The notes beneath the pieces are model-generated. The model saw only the letters and a list, made by a program, of their open reading frames with translations, did not search any database and had not been told where the DNA came from. The position numbers were made by a program, and so were the translations under genes. Shown piece after piece: positions 49,743 to 57,592 of a stretch of DNA of 59,382 nucleotides. Origin of the DNA: Bacilli bacterium. GTDB taxonomy: Bacteria; Bacillota_I; Bacilli_A; RFN20; CAG-826. Location: the NCBI GenBank assembly GCA_900767605.1, contig CAAFZT010000024.1, positions 1 to 59,382 of the forward strand, read 5' to 3'. How positions within the stretch are numbered: position 1 is the stretch's first letter; each line of letters opens with the position of its first letter.

Positions 49743-50987
49743 TTATTTGGCAAGACCCGCGAAGTAATCCACGATCATTTCGCCCTGAAGTTTGCCGCCC
49801 TGGATCGCATCGAATCCAACGTAGTAGATCGATTTGAAACGGGAATCCTTCATGACGGCCGTATCGGTGGTTCCATCCGCCAAGGTGCCTTGTCTGTTCC
49901 AGAAGATAACCGGAGCGCTGGTCGGATTCGACTCCGTAGCGCCGACGAGGTTGGCAATCTTGTCGAGGTAAGCTTGGGTACCGGTCGTCTTGACCATGTT
50001 GATGATGTAAGCATCATAACCGGTCGCGGTGTCGAGGAAGCCCATGAGTTTGGTGTCGTCAGAGCCATCGCCCTTAGCAACCGTCACATCGAAGTTGAAG
50101 AGATCTTTGTAGTGGTTGAACAGCGGCTGCATCGAGGAATTGAGGAAGGTGTCGGATTCGCTGTAATAGCTTTGCCAGACTTTGGCCTTCTTACTGGTGC
50201 CTTTCTTGACTCCTGCTTCCGCCAAGGTCGTGATGTCGCTGGTCATGAAGCTGTCGACGTTGCTAGCGGTGACGGCAACGTTATCGACGAGAAGGCTGTG
50301 GGCATCGGCGCCATAGGTGACTTTGGAAGCGATTTTGCCATAGCCATTGGTGGAATCCGCGGTGAAGCCTTTGGTGTAGACGTCTTCGCCGGTCAATCCG
50401 TCGACGGCGTTACGGGCAGCCATATAGATGGCAGCGGCCTGGGCCGGGGCATTCTGGTTGATCGTGCCCATGATCTTGCCATCCTTGATATATTGAAGGG
50501 TGGATTGGTTGGAGTCATAACCGAAGATCGGCATGCCATCAACCCAGTTGGAAGCGCCGATTGCGCCTTCGGCCATACCATCGTTATTGGAAACGAAGAA
50601 ATCGATGTCCGGGTTGGCGTTGAGCCAGGCTTCGGTGGAAACCGTGGCGGTTTGTTGGTCCCAAGTGGCACCGGCGGTGGATTTTTGTTCGCCGTGGGCA
50701 ACTTCGTTGACCTCGAAGGTCTTGGAGCCTAATTTGAGGCTGCCCTTGACCGGGTTTTCCATGTTGGCATTGGCGTTATGCTCGGTCGGACGGGTTCCGA
50801 GAGCTTCACGGATGCCGGCGGTACGAGCCGCGGAGTCGTTGTGGTCGACTTGGCCGATGAGAAGGGCGTATTTAAGGACGCCGTCTTCGCTGGCTTTTTC
50901 CCAAGACCAGCTGGAAGTGCCGCCGCAAGAAGCGAGCAACATTCCGAAGGCCGAAAGGCCCATCAATGGAATTAAACGTTTTTTCAT
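49743..50987 (-). CDS. mglB: circularly permuted MglB-type sugar-binding lipoprotein
   Basis: 414 residues. A lipobox ends MLLASC (Cys21). The normal MglB order is swapped: residues 33-200 match the second half of E. coli MglB and residues 265-414 match the first half. In the first part ALLIGQVDHNDSAARTAGI corresponds to the segment with His152, Asp154 and Arg158. GATWDQQTA, VSNNDGMA and PIFGYDSN carry Trp183, Asn211 and Asp236. In the second part SDTFLNSS and PVIFWNRQG carry Asp14, Phe16 and Asn91. The protein ends where MglB reaches its calcium loop and starts at that loop. It keeps the sugar ligands and heads mglBAC under cre-like control. Confidence 0.9.
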   Translation of the reverse strand: MKKRLIPLMGLSAFGMLLASCGGTSSWSWEKASEDGVLKYALLIGQVDHNDSAARTAGIREALGTRPTEHNANANMENPVKGSLKLGSKTFEVNEVAHGEQKSTAGATWDQQTATVSTEAWLNANPDIDFFVSNNDGMAEGAIGASNWVDGMPIFGYDSNQSTLQYIKDGKIMGTINQNAPAQAAAIYMAARNAVDGLTGEDVYTKGFTADSTNGYGKIASKVTYGADAHSLLVDNVAVTASNVDSFMTSDITTLAEAGVKKGTSKKAKVWQSYYSESDTFLNSSMQPLFNHYKDLFNFDVTVAKGDGSDDTKLMGFLDTATGYDAYIINMVKTTGTQAYLDKIANLVGATESNPTSAPVIFWNRQGTLADGTTDTAVMKDSRFKSIYYVGFDAIQGGKLQGEMIVDYFAGLAK

Positions 50988-51052
50988 GTTTTCCTCCTTT
51001 TAATTCCTAGCAGCTCTTCCAAAAGAATGAACTGCGTTTATCTGGGTCTATT

Positions 51053-51072
51053 TTTATAAGAAAGCGCTTTCG
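51053..51072 (-). promoter_or_regulatory. mgl promoter -10 with cre-like palindrome
   Basis: TATAAA (minus strand, 51058-51053) abuts AGAAAGCGCTTTCG, which contains a perfect 12-bp palindrome GAAAGCGCTTTC in the spacer. No good -35 is seen, so an activator may be needed. Confidence 0.55.
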
Positions 51073-51116
51073 AGAGAATGGATTTTCCTACAATGAATTT
51101 CGAAAAAACTACTTAA

Positions 51117-51130
51117 TGTAAGCGCTTTAT
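51117..51130. promoter_or_regulatory. second cre-like site upstream of mgl
   Basis: TGTAAGCGCTTTAT, 58 bp upstream of the first site and next to the stop codon of the sensor lipoprotein gene. It could bind CcpA and form a loop with the first site. Confidence 0.5.
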
Positions 51131-51132
51131 TT

Positions 51133-52149
51133 CTACTTTTTTACGATTTTTTCGCCTTTTACTTTGTAAAAATTGCCGTCTTGGACGACATTTTCCTTCA
51201 AAGTGGGGAAGGGAGTCCCTTCCGTCAAGGTTTGATAAAGCGAAGCCAAAACCTCCGCCTGTGTCACCCCGTCATTGAGCACGGTTCCAAGCATATATCC
51301 TTGTTCTACCGCTTCTCTTCCTTCTTTGGTGGCATCCACGCCCAAAATGGGGAAATATTGGTCGAAGAAAGGCAAAGAATCGTCTCTATTCTCTTTTAAA
51401 TAATCAATCGCGCCTAAAGCCATCGCGTCATTATTGGACAAAAGCAATTCGACGTTGCCTCCTTGTAGGGCGATCTTTTTCATTTCGTCATAGCCTTTGC
51501 TTTTTTCCCAGTCGCAATAGGCGACTTCGCTGAGTTCGATTTCATAGCCAAAAGAGCGCAAGCCATCTAAGGCATATTTCGTTCTCGCCTCCGCGTCCTG
51601 ATGAGACAATTCGCCCCGGAATAAGGCGACTTGGATTTTGCCGTCACCATTTTTATCGAACTTGGACCCTTTGAAATCTTTGGCTGGGCCAAAATAAGAA
51701 TAGGCGATTTCGCTTTGAGCCGCCCCTTCATAGGCGGGATTAGAACCAACAAAATAGATATTTTCCTTGGCCCATTCGTTTCCTATTGTGTCTTTTTTTA
51801 AGGGCTCGCGGTTTAAAAAGAGGAGGGGCGTGTCTTCGTTTTGGGCTTTTTCGATGAGGACGCTTGCGGAAAGACGGTCCACGATATTAACAAGCAAGGG
51901 ACGTCCTTTATTTTTTTCCAGCGCTTTCACGACTTGCGAATTTTGGAGGCTTTGCTTTCTTTGGGCGTTATGGACTTCGATCTCAATTCCTTTTTCTAAA
52001 AGCGAAGCCTTCAGCGACTTTTGAAGGCTAGCAATAAAGGGGTCGGTATCATCATAAATAAAGAGATCCGCCACATTGCTTTGTTCACCGCAAGAAAATA
52101 AAGACAAGGCAGAAAGCAGGAACAAGCTCCACGGACTAGTTCTTTTCAT
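51133..52149 (-). CDS. MglB-like glucose/galactose-binding lipoprotein, probable sensor
   Basis: 338 residues in normal MglB order. A lipobox ends LSLFSC (Cys20). Sugar ligands: Asp and Phe in YDDTDPF, Asn in LLFLNREP, His/Asp/Arg in GELSHQDAEART, Trp in YCDWEKS, Asn in LLSNNDAMALG, Asp in LGVDATKEG and Asn in GTVLND. The calcium loop DKNGDGKIQ is also intact. It is coupled to the histidine-kinase gene (14-nt overlap) rather than to a permease, so I infer that it presents the sugar to the kinase, as XylFII does for LytS in Clostridium. Confidence 0.88.
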   Translation of the reverse strand: MKRTSPWSLFLLSALSLFSCGEQSNVADLFIYDDTDPFIASLQKSLKASLLEKGIEIEVHNAQRKQSLQNSQVVKALEKNKGRPLLVNIVDRLSASVLIEKAQNEDTPLLFLNREPLKKDTIGNEWAKENIYFVGSNPAYEGAAQSEIAYSYFGPAKDFKGSKFDKNGDGKIQVALFRGELSHQDAEARTKYALDGLRSFGYEIELSEVAYCDWEKSKGYDEMKKIALQGGNVELLLSNNDAMALGAIDYLKENRDDSLPFFDQYFPILGVDATKEGREAVEQGYMLGTVLNDGVTQAEVLASLYQTLTEGTPFPTLKENVVQDGNFYKVKGEKIVKK

Positions 52150-53860
52150 GGCTTTCTCCTTTCCAAGGGATGAGCAAAGAAACCGTCATCCCCTCATCGA
52201 GTTTGCTTTGAATCGTGACGTCAGCTTTTGGCCCATAATAAACCCGCAGGCGAAGATAAACGTTCTTAAGCCCAACACCTTTTGCTTCCGTTTCGTCTTT
52301 AAGGGAATTCTCCAGGGCCTCACGGGTTTCTTCAAGCATTCCATACCCGTCATCGGAGATTTCAAGATGGAGGAAGCCGCCTTGAGGATACCCTTTGACG
52401 GATATGAATCCCTTTTCTCCTTCTTTTAGACCATGGTTGATGGAATTCTCGATGATCGGCTGTAAAATCAATTTGACGACGTCGACATCCAAGATGCTTT
52501 CATCCACATCGAAAGAATAATCAAAAGCATCTCCAAACCGCAATTTTTGGATTTGAAGGTAATTCTTCGCATGCTCGATCTCTTTTCGGAGAGGAATGAT
52601 GTTTTTGCCCTTAGAAATCGAAATGCGGAAGAATCGCGATAAAGCGACAATCATTTCCTCTGCCTTTTCGTTTTCGTTCTTGTCGATGAGGGCGAGAATG
52701 CTATCGAGGGTGTTATAAAGGAAATGGGGGTTAATTTGATTTTGCAGGGCTAAAAGTTCGCTTTTCCTCTGCTCTTCTTTTTCGTAAATAATCTTTTTCG
52801 TGAGGTCTTCTACGCGCTTAATTAGAGCCGAGAACGAATGGTCCAATTCCACGATTTCTTTGGAACCGACGATACCTAGACGTTTGGATGGCATGTCTTC
52901 TAACGTCACGATTTCGCTCATCTGTTTGCTTAAAGTAAGCAAGGGTTTAGCCGAGCGCCTGGCCACGATAAAGACGATAGCGGCGGACCCAAACAAAGCA
53001 GCCGTCCCGATAAGAGAGACATATAATGCAAAAGAACGGATGGCCTCTTGGACGGCGTCGCGATTCAAGAAGACGCCCAATCGCCAGGACGTATTGCTGA
53101 TACTAGAAGCAAAAACGAAGAAGGAATGCCCCGCCACGGAATAATTGCCCGCGCCAACAACCAAACCCTTTAAGATATCGATCTTATTGTCCAGGTTTTC
53201 CGGCATGGAGGAATAGACCACGCGGTAAGACTTGTCGTAAATAACAAAATTCCCGCCTTCTCCAAGTGCTGTTTCATTTAGCGAATCCACGATTTCATTG
53301 AAGGAAAATTCCAAATGGAGGACGGCGTCGTAAGTAGAATCGCGGTCATAAGAAACATAGCGAGACAAAGAGAAAGAATAGGGGTAAGCGGGATTGGCGT
53401 TAGAAGGAAGCGTCAAAACGGGAATCAGCTTGTCTTCATCGGATTCAAAAGTCTGACGGAACCATTCTTCTCCCGAGGCATTAGGAACATTCTCTCCTTT
53501 TCCAGCGGAAGCGATGAGCTCGCCGGTAGAGGCTTTATACATCGAAGCGGATATCACTTCTTCTTTTAAGGCAAGCAGGCTTTCAAAATCTTGAGTGATG
53601 TCTTTTTGAAAAGTCGATTCATCGTCCAAATCGTTATACGCGCTTAAAATCACGTCGGAATTACGAAAAATTTGGGTGAAATAGGAATCATAGGTGCCGA
53701 GTAATTGCTCGCCGGTCGCCTGCAAGTTCGTTTCCGAGGTTGTAACTACACTTTCGCGATAGAGGAAATACGAACTGACCATGATGGAAGAAACAAGCAG
53801 CAAAAGGGTCCCGCACAAGGGGGCGAGAAGTTGGGTGTAGAGGGAATGGGGTTTCTTCAT
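52136..53860 (-). CDS. YesM-type sensor histidine kinase
   Basis: 574 residues. Membrane helices at ~12-32 and ~278-300 flank an extracellular Cache-like sensor domain. A HAMP linker follows. The His_kinase motif LQNQINPHFLYNTLDSI has phosphoacceptor His379, and the ATPase domain has PIIENSINHGLKEG and ISDDGYGM. It probably pairs with the YesN regulator at 43.6-45.2 kb. The start lacks a Shine-Dalgarno. The mRNA would begin near 53955 with a leader of about 95 nt. Confidence 0.92.
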   Translation of the reverse strand: MKKPHSLYTQLLAPLCGTLLLLVSSIMVSSYFLYRESVVTTSETNLQATGEQLLGTYDSYFTQIFRNSDVILSAYNDLDDESTFQKDITQDFESLLALKEEVISASMYKASTGELIASAGKGENVPNASGEEWFRQTFESDEDKLIPVLTLPSNANPAYPYSFSLSRYVSYDRDSTYDAVLHLEFSFNEIVDSLNETALGEGGNFVIYDKSYRVVYSSMPENLDNKIDILKGLVVGAGNYSVAGHSFFVFASSISNTSWRLGVFLNRDAVQEAIRSFALYVSLIGTAALFGSAAIVFIVARRSAKPLLTLSKQMSEIVTLEDMPSKRLGIVGSKEIVELDHSFSALIKRVEDLTKKIIYEKEEQRKSELLALQNQINPHFLYNTLDSILALIDKNENEKAEEMIVALSRFFRISISKGKNIIPLRKEIEHAKNYLQIQKLRFGDAFDYSFDVDESILDVDVVKLILQPIIENSINHGLKEGEKGFISVKGYPQGGFLHLEISDDGYGMLEETREALENSLKDETEAKGVGLKNVYLRLRVYYGPKADVTIQSKLDEGMTVSLLIPWKGESHEKN

Positions 53861-53962
53861 CGCATTCTAATTTAGCGCCTTTCCCAAATTTAGATCGTTC
53901 GTCATGGCCGCAGGCAACAAACGACTTCAACCCTAAATTTCGGTCACGGTGCAGGCGAAATA

Positions 53963-53996
53963 ATGATAATCCCGACCCCCTTAAAAGGGAATGGGG
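53963..53996 (-). promoter_or_regulatory. promoter module of the YesM kinase gene
   Basis: CCCCATTCCCTTTT and ATTATCAT, 12 nt apart on the minus strand, identical in both blocks and spacing to the module at 45232-45265 before the YesN regulator. The intervening bases differ. Confidence 0.6.
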
Positions 53997-54045
53997 ACAC
54001 AAAACAAGATTCCGACTTTATTAAACAAAAATTTACCAGGGTATA

Positions 54046-54092
54046 TGTACAACGACACATTACTTTAATATAATTTAATGTGCAGTTGTACA
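54046..54092 (+). promoter_or_regulatory. palindromic operator/promoter of the AbiEi gene
   Basis: Two 17-nt arms (TGTACAACGACACATTA at 54046-54062 and TAATGTGCAGTTGTACA at 54076-54092) are inverted repeats with 15 of 17 positions matching. Between them lies the -10 TATAAT (54069-54074). TGTACA in the left arm, 17 nt upstream, is the -35. The right arm covers the RNA start. This is the usual layout for self-repression by an antitoxin. Confidence 0.8.
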
Positions 54093-54109
54093 AAAAGGAG
54101 GAGGCCGTT

Positions 54110-54703
54110 ATGGATGTCTATGATGAAATTGAAACCTTTCTCGCGAAATCAAAAAACGGGACCTTTACCACCTCGGACGTCAGCAAAGCCGGACTGCGGC
54201 GAAGCGTTTTAAAAGAGCTTCTCGAGGAAGGGGAAATTTCTCGTTTTTCTCGGGGGATTTACGTTCGGGAAGATGCCTGGGAGGATGATTTTTACCTTTT
54301 GCAACTCCAATATAAGCGTGGGATTTATTCTCACAACACCGCTTTATATCTTTTAGGATATTCCGACAGCGCTCCCCAAAGATACTCCATGACTTTTCCG
54401 CAAGGATATAACGCTCCCTCTCTAAAACAATCTAATTTAATTGTTAAGAGATCAGTTCCAGACAACTATGAATTGGGCGTAACGGAGGTTCTTTCCCCTT
54501 CCGGGAACCGCATTCGAGTTTATGGCTTGGAACGAACGCTGTGTGACATCCTTCGAGGCGAAGGCAGCGATCTACAAATTATCAATGACGCAATGAAACG
54601 GTACGCTTCGTCCAAAAGCAAGAATATTCACCAGTTGATGCAATACGCAGAAAAGCTTCGCGTAAAAGCCAAGGTGCTTCGATACATGGAAATCTTGTTT
54701 TAA
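54110..54703 (+). CDS. orphan AbiEi-like antitoxin / transcriptional regulator
   Basis: 197 residues. An N-terminal winged helix (FTTSDVSKAGLRRSVLKELL, then GEISRFSRGIYVR) is followed by the AbiEi C-terminal region (YSHNTALYLLGYSDSAPQ, RYSMTFPQGYN, VYGLERTLCDILR). AbiEi neutralises the nucleotidyltransferase toxin AbiEii and represses its own operon by binding inverted repeats. Here no AbiEii gene follows. The next gene is on the other strand 73 nt away. Start chosen at 54110 after ggaggagg. It is either an antitoxin left behind or a regulator of another function. Confidence 0.82.
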   Translation: MDVYDEIETFLAKSKNGTFTTSDVSKAGLRRSVLKELLEEGEISRFSRGIYVREDAWEDDFYLLQLQYKRGIYSHNTALYLLGYSDSAPQRYSMTFPQGYNAPSLKQSNLIVKRSVPDNYELGVTEVLSPSGNRIRVYGLERTLCDILRGEGSDLQIINDAMKRYASSKSKNIHQLMQYAEKLRVKAKVLRYMEILF

Positions 54704-54713
54704 ACCCGTCAAA

Positions 54714-54745
54714 AAGGGCGCCCCATGCAGAGGCACCCCTTCTTG
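54714..54745. terminator. terminator between convergent genes
   Basis: Imperfect stem AAGGGCGCC/GGCACCCCTT. On the minus strand it is followed by TTTTT, serving the lipoprotein gene. On the plus strand the T run is weak. Confidence 0.6.
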
Positions 54746-54776
54746 TTTAGATGAATTTTAACGTTAGGTTCCCAAA

Positions 54777-56867
54777 TCAGACGAAGTTATCCGTAATGGA
54801 AACGTAGGCGTTCGACGTAGTTTTTAAAGCGCGGAGATGGAACACAATGGTCGAGCCGTCTCCTTTGTAATACCCCGCATCCGGGATTACCACTGCGCCG
54901 GTTTCATGATTGTAGGCTCCAAGGAACACGAATTCGCTTTCGACGAAAGAGAACATATAGTCTTCATTTTCGTGGGCGCTTCCAGGTTCGGCCTTCGGCA
55001 AGGTGACGATGAAGTAATAGTCGTACCTCGTTTCGGCATATTCGATGCTTGCTCCAAAGGTTCCGGGATTCGATGTATCTTCTTTCATGCTTATCGACTT
55101 GTCGTAATGGCAAGATTGGCAAAGGCCATAATTGGTGAAGGATTCCGTGTGGCTATGGAGTTTATTGACCGTGCAATCCCCAATGTTTTTGTTGGAGTAA
55201 CGGATGCGGGCGGACATTCCGTTCCAAAGCGCGGTTTTTAAGTCAGTTTCCACCACAATCGTTCCCGTTTGCCCTTTGAGCAGGAAACTGTTCCCTTCGT
55301 TTTTGATATCCACAATTTTGGCTTTATAGGAGGCGGCTTTGCTTGTGGAGAAGGCCCCGTCTTTTTCCTCGCGGTAATCATAAAGACCGATTTCGATGAA
55401 GGAGCCGCTTCCTAGGGCATTGACGCCAACATCCGTTCCCAAAGTGAATTCCGCTTCGAACCGTTGATAGGTCGTCTTGGTTCCATCTTCATAGAAGAAG
55501 TCGCCACGGAGAACTTCGGCTTTGGTAATGCCTTCTAGCAATAAGCCGGGTTTTTTGGTACCGCGGTTAGCAAAATCCAGTTGCTCACGGCCCAGTTCGA
55601 TCGATTTGACGGTGACCGCTTTCCCCGTTCCCGAATGAATGAGGGTATCCCCTTTATGAATGGTACCCGCGGGGATCGCGCATACGGCAACGACCCCACG
55701 TCCCGGAATCGTCATGACGTCCTGAGCCACCGCATAGGGCTTTTCATCATCGACGACTTCTAAATTCACAATGCGGGTCGCATCTTGGGGGTCGAGTTCA
55801 TAGCCCGTTTCATCGATGGTGAGTTCGGAGACAGGGAAGGAATATTTGCCGGGAGCATAAACGTTTCTGACGTGGTTATTCGCCCAGACTTCTTGTCCTT
55901 CGCTCACCCCATCCGCGGAGGTAAAGCGATAAACGCCATCCCAATTCGCCACGCTGGCATTGCGTTTGAAATTCAAATTCTTGGGGAGACGCAGGGTGTT
56001 GTTGACGATTTCCGCCGTGAAAGAAGAGGGGTTAAAGGAATATTTGCTTGCATCTTTTCCTTCTAGGCGAACCGTGAGGTCTTCTTCCCACAGGTCAAGA
56101 ATCGTTCCCACGGTCTTGTTTTCAAAAAGCAACGTGACGAGCACATCATCGTCTTCGAATAACCCCATCGAGACTAACGTCGAGTCGGAAAGCTCATATT
56201 CAAGGCCTCCGTTGTAGGGCAATTTCAAATTAATGGGGCCACTGATGGATTTCGGACGGATGGTGCAATCAAACGTTAAGGAAGCGGCTAGATAAGCTTT
56301 GGTGGCTTCTACCGAGGCTTTAACCGTGTAGGTTCCAGGGGCAATGGGGGCTTCCTCGATATAGGTAGAATCCTCCGCCCCTTTCGTTTTGTATTCCACG
56401 GAGAACGCCCCGTCTCCTTCAAAGGTGAATTGATCCCGGGTGAAGGCAAACGCTTGACGGTCGTATTCCTTGGTGGTTACGACATCTTTATTGAGGTAAA
56501 TGGAATTGGTTTGCACTTGCAAAGCGGGAAGTTTCTCCACTTTGGTTTTAGCGCAGACGGTGCAGGAAAAGGTTTTTTCGCCCTCTTTCCCATAATCCGC
56601 CGGGGTCGTGACGACTCCCGCGTCCCAGGTATGTGCAGCTTTGTCTTTCGTATCGCTATGCCCGGCAATCGTGCAGGCATGCCAATGGTAGTTTTCATCC
56701 GTGGACCACGTTTTCTCGAATTGGTGGGTTGGGACATCGCTGCTGCTATTTCCCGGTTCCGGCTTTGTCGAGGACGGTTTATCGCCCCCACCCCCTCCGC
56801 ACCCCGTCAAGGCTAATGTCGCCAAGACCAAGGCTAGAAAAGGGGCACGTCTATTCTTCAAATTCAT
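54777..56867 (-). CDS. surface lipoprotein with EF-Tu domain II and III-like barrels
   Basis: 696 residues. A lipobox ends LALTGC (Cys23). Residues 50-115 hold a Cys/His/Trp repeat (YHWHACTIAG, later FSCTVCAKTKVEKLP) common in surface proteins of this lineage. Two Ig-like domains follow. Residues ~374-462 align with EF-Tu domain II (VMTIPGRGVVAVCAIPAG, then GLLLEGITKAEVLRG) and ~463-570 with domain III (YQRFEAEFTL, ending GMSARIRYSNKNIGDCTV). The GTPase domain, with its P-loop and NKxD, is absent. A C-x2-C repeat follows. It is probably an adhesin or scaffold. The function is not known. Confidence 0.82.
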   Translation of the reverse strand: MNLKNRRAPFLALVLATLALTGCGGGGGDKPSSTKPEPGNSSSDVPTHQFEKTWSTDENYHWHACTIAGHSDTKDKAAHTWDAGVVTTPADYGKEGEKTFSCTVCAKTKVEKLPALQVQTNSIYLNKDVVTTKEYDRQAFAFTRDQFTFEGDGAFSVEYKTKGAEDSTYIEEAPIAPGTYTVKASVEATKAYLAASLTFDCTIRPKSISGPINLKLPYNGGLEYELSDSTLVSMGLFEDDDVLVTLLFENKTVGTILDLWEEDLTVRLEGKDASKYSFNPSSFTAEIVNNTLRLPKNLNFKRNASVANWDGVYRFTSADGVSEGQEVWANNHVRNVYAPGKYSFPVSELTIDETGYELDPQDATRIVNLEVVDDEKPYAVAQDVMTIPGRGVVAVCAIPAGTIHKGDTLIHSGTGKAVTVKSIELGREQLDFANRGTKKPGLLLEGITKAEVLRGDFFYEDGTKTTYQRFEAEFTLGTDVGVNALGSGSFIEIGLYDYREEKDGAFSTSKAASYKAKIVDIKNEGNSFLLKGQTGTIVVETDLKTALWNGMSARIRYSNKNIGDCTVNKLHSHTESFTNYGLCQSCHYDKSISMKEDTSNPGTFGASIEYAETRYDYYFIVTLPKAEPGSAHENEDYMFSFVESEFVFLGAYNHETGAVVIPDAGYYKGDGSTIVFHLRALKTTSNAYVSITDNFV

Positions 56868-56890
56868 AGGTGTCTCCTTTGTTTAGGGGG

Positions 56891-56896
56891 ATTATA
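56891..56896 (-). promoter_or_regulatory. -10 box of the EF-Tu-like lipoprotein gene
   Basis: TATAAT on the minus strand. The -35 position is taken by the palindrome at 56909-56923 instead of TTGACA, which points to an activator-dependent promoter. Confidence 0.55.
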
Positions 56897-56908
56897 AAAA
56901 GGAAAGGA

Positions 56909-56923
56909 GACCCTAGGGGGGTC
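56909..56923. promoter_or_regulatory. operator-like palindrome before the EF-Tu-like lipoprotein gene
   Basis: GACCCTAGGGGGGTC, a near copy of the perfect palindrome at 59328-59343. It overlaps the -35 region of the lipoprotein promoter. It is a candidate site for the LuxR-type regulator encoded next door. Confidence 0.55.
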
Positions 56924-56943
56924 CACTCGGACTATTTTATGAA

Positions 56944-57591
56944 CTAAAAATCTTCTTCGCCTCGTTCCATGATCACGAGTCCAGCTTCCCGGGCGCGTAC
57001 CGCAAGTTCGATGCGGTTGCGGAATCCGCTTTTAAGAAGCATATTCGCCACATGGTTCCGAACCGTGTTGAGGGAGATATTGCACTTCTCGGCGATTTCT
57101 TGGTTGCTATATCCTCCTGTGATAAGACGAAGGATCTCCAGTTCCCGTTTCGTAAATTCTTCGCTTAAGGCTAAGCCTAGTTTCACCGAGGGGGAGGAAG
57201 AAGGGTAAACGGTTTCTCCACTTGCCACTTTTTCCATGACGGAGAGGATGGATTCTTGGCTGATTTCCTTATACCAAAACCCCTCGATCCCCATTTGCTT
57301 TGCCCGTTCAAGATAGGAGCATTCGGGCATCGAGGTCACCAAAATAATCTTAATGTCCTTCTTCTTTTGCTTGATGCGCATCGCCGCGTCTAGACCGCTT
57401 GCCCCTTCCAATGTCACGATGTCCATCAACACCATATCCACGGGGGAAGAAAGGCAATAAAACTCCGCTAAAGCCGCCGAGCGAATGGTTTTAACCCAAT
57501 TAAAATCGGGGGAGGATTGAATCCATTGCTTGAATAATTCCGCGGGCATCGCTTGGTCTTCCACCACCAGCACGTTCCATTTTCTTTTCAT
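56944..57591 (-). CDS. NarL/LuxR-type response regulator
   Basis: 215 residues. Receiver domain with Glu11-Asp12, phosphorylation site Asp57 (MVLMDIVTLEG) and a Tyr-Lys pair in FWYKEIS. The C-terminal HTH domain reads LTKRELEILRLI-like (FTKRELEILRLITGGYSNQE) followed by NISLNTVRNHVANML. It starts 1 nt after the histidine kinase gene, its evident partner. Target genes may include the divergent-order lipoprotein gene 77 nt downstream, judged by the shared palindrome. Confidence 0.93.
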   Translation of the reverse strand: MKRKWNVLVVEDQAMPAELFKQWIQSSPDFNWVKTIRSAALAEFYCLSSPVDMVLMDIVTLEGASGLDAAMRIKQKKKDIKIILVTSMPECSYLERAKQMGIEGFWYKEISQESILSVMEKVASGETVYPSSSPSVKLGLALSEEFTKRELEILRLITGGYSNQEIAEKCNISLNTVRNHVANMLLKSGFRNRIELAVRAREAGLVIMERGEEDF

Positions 57592-57592
57592 C

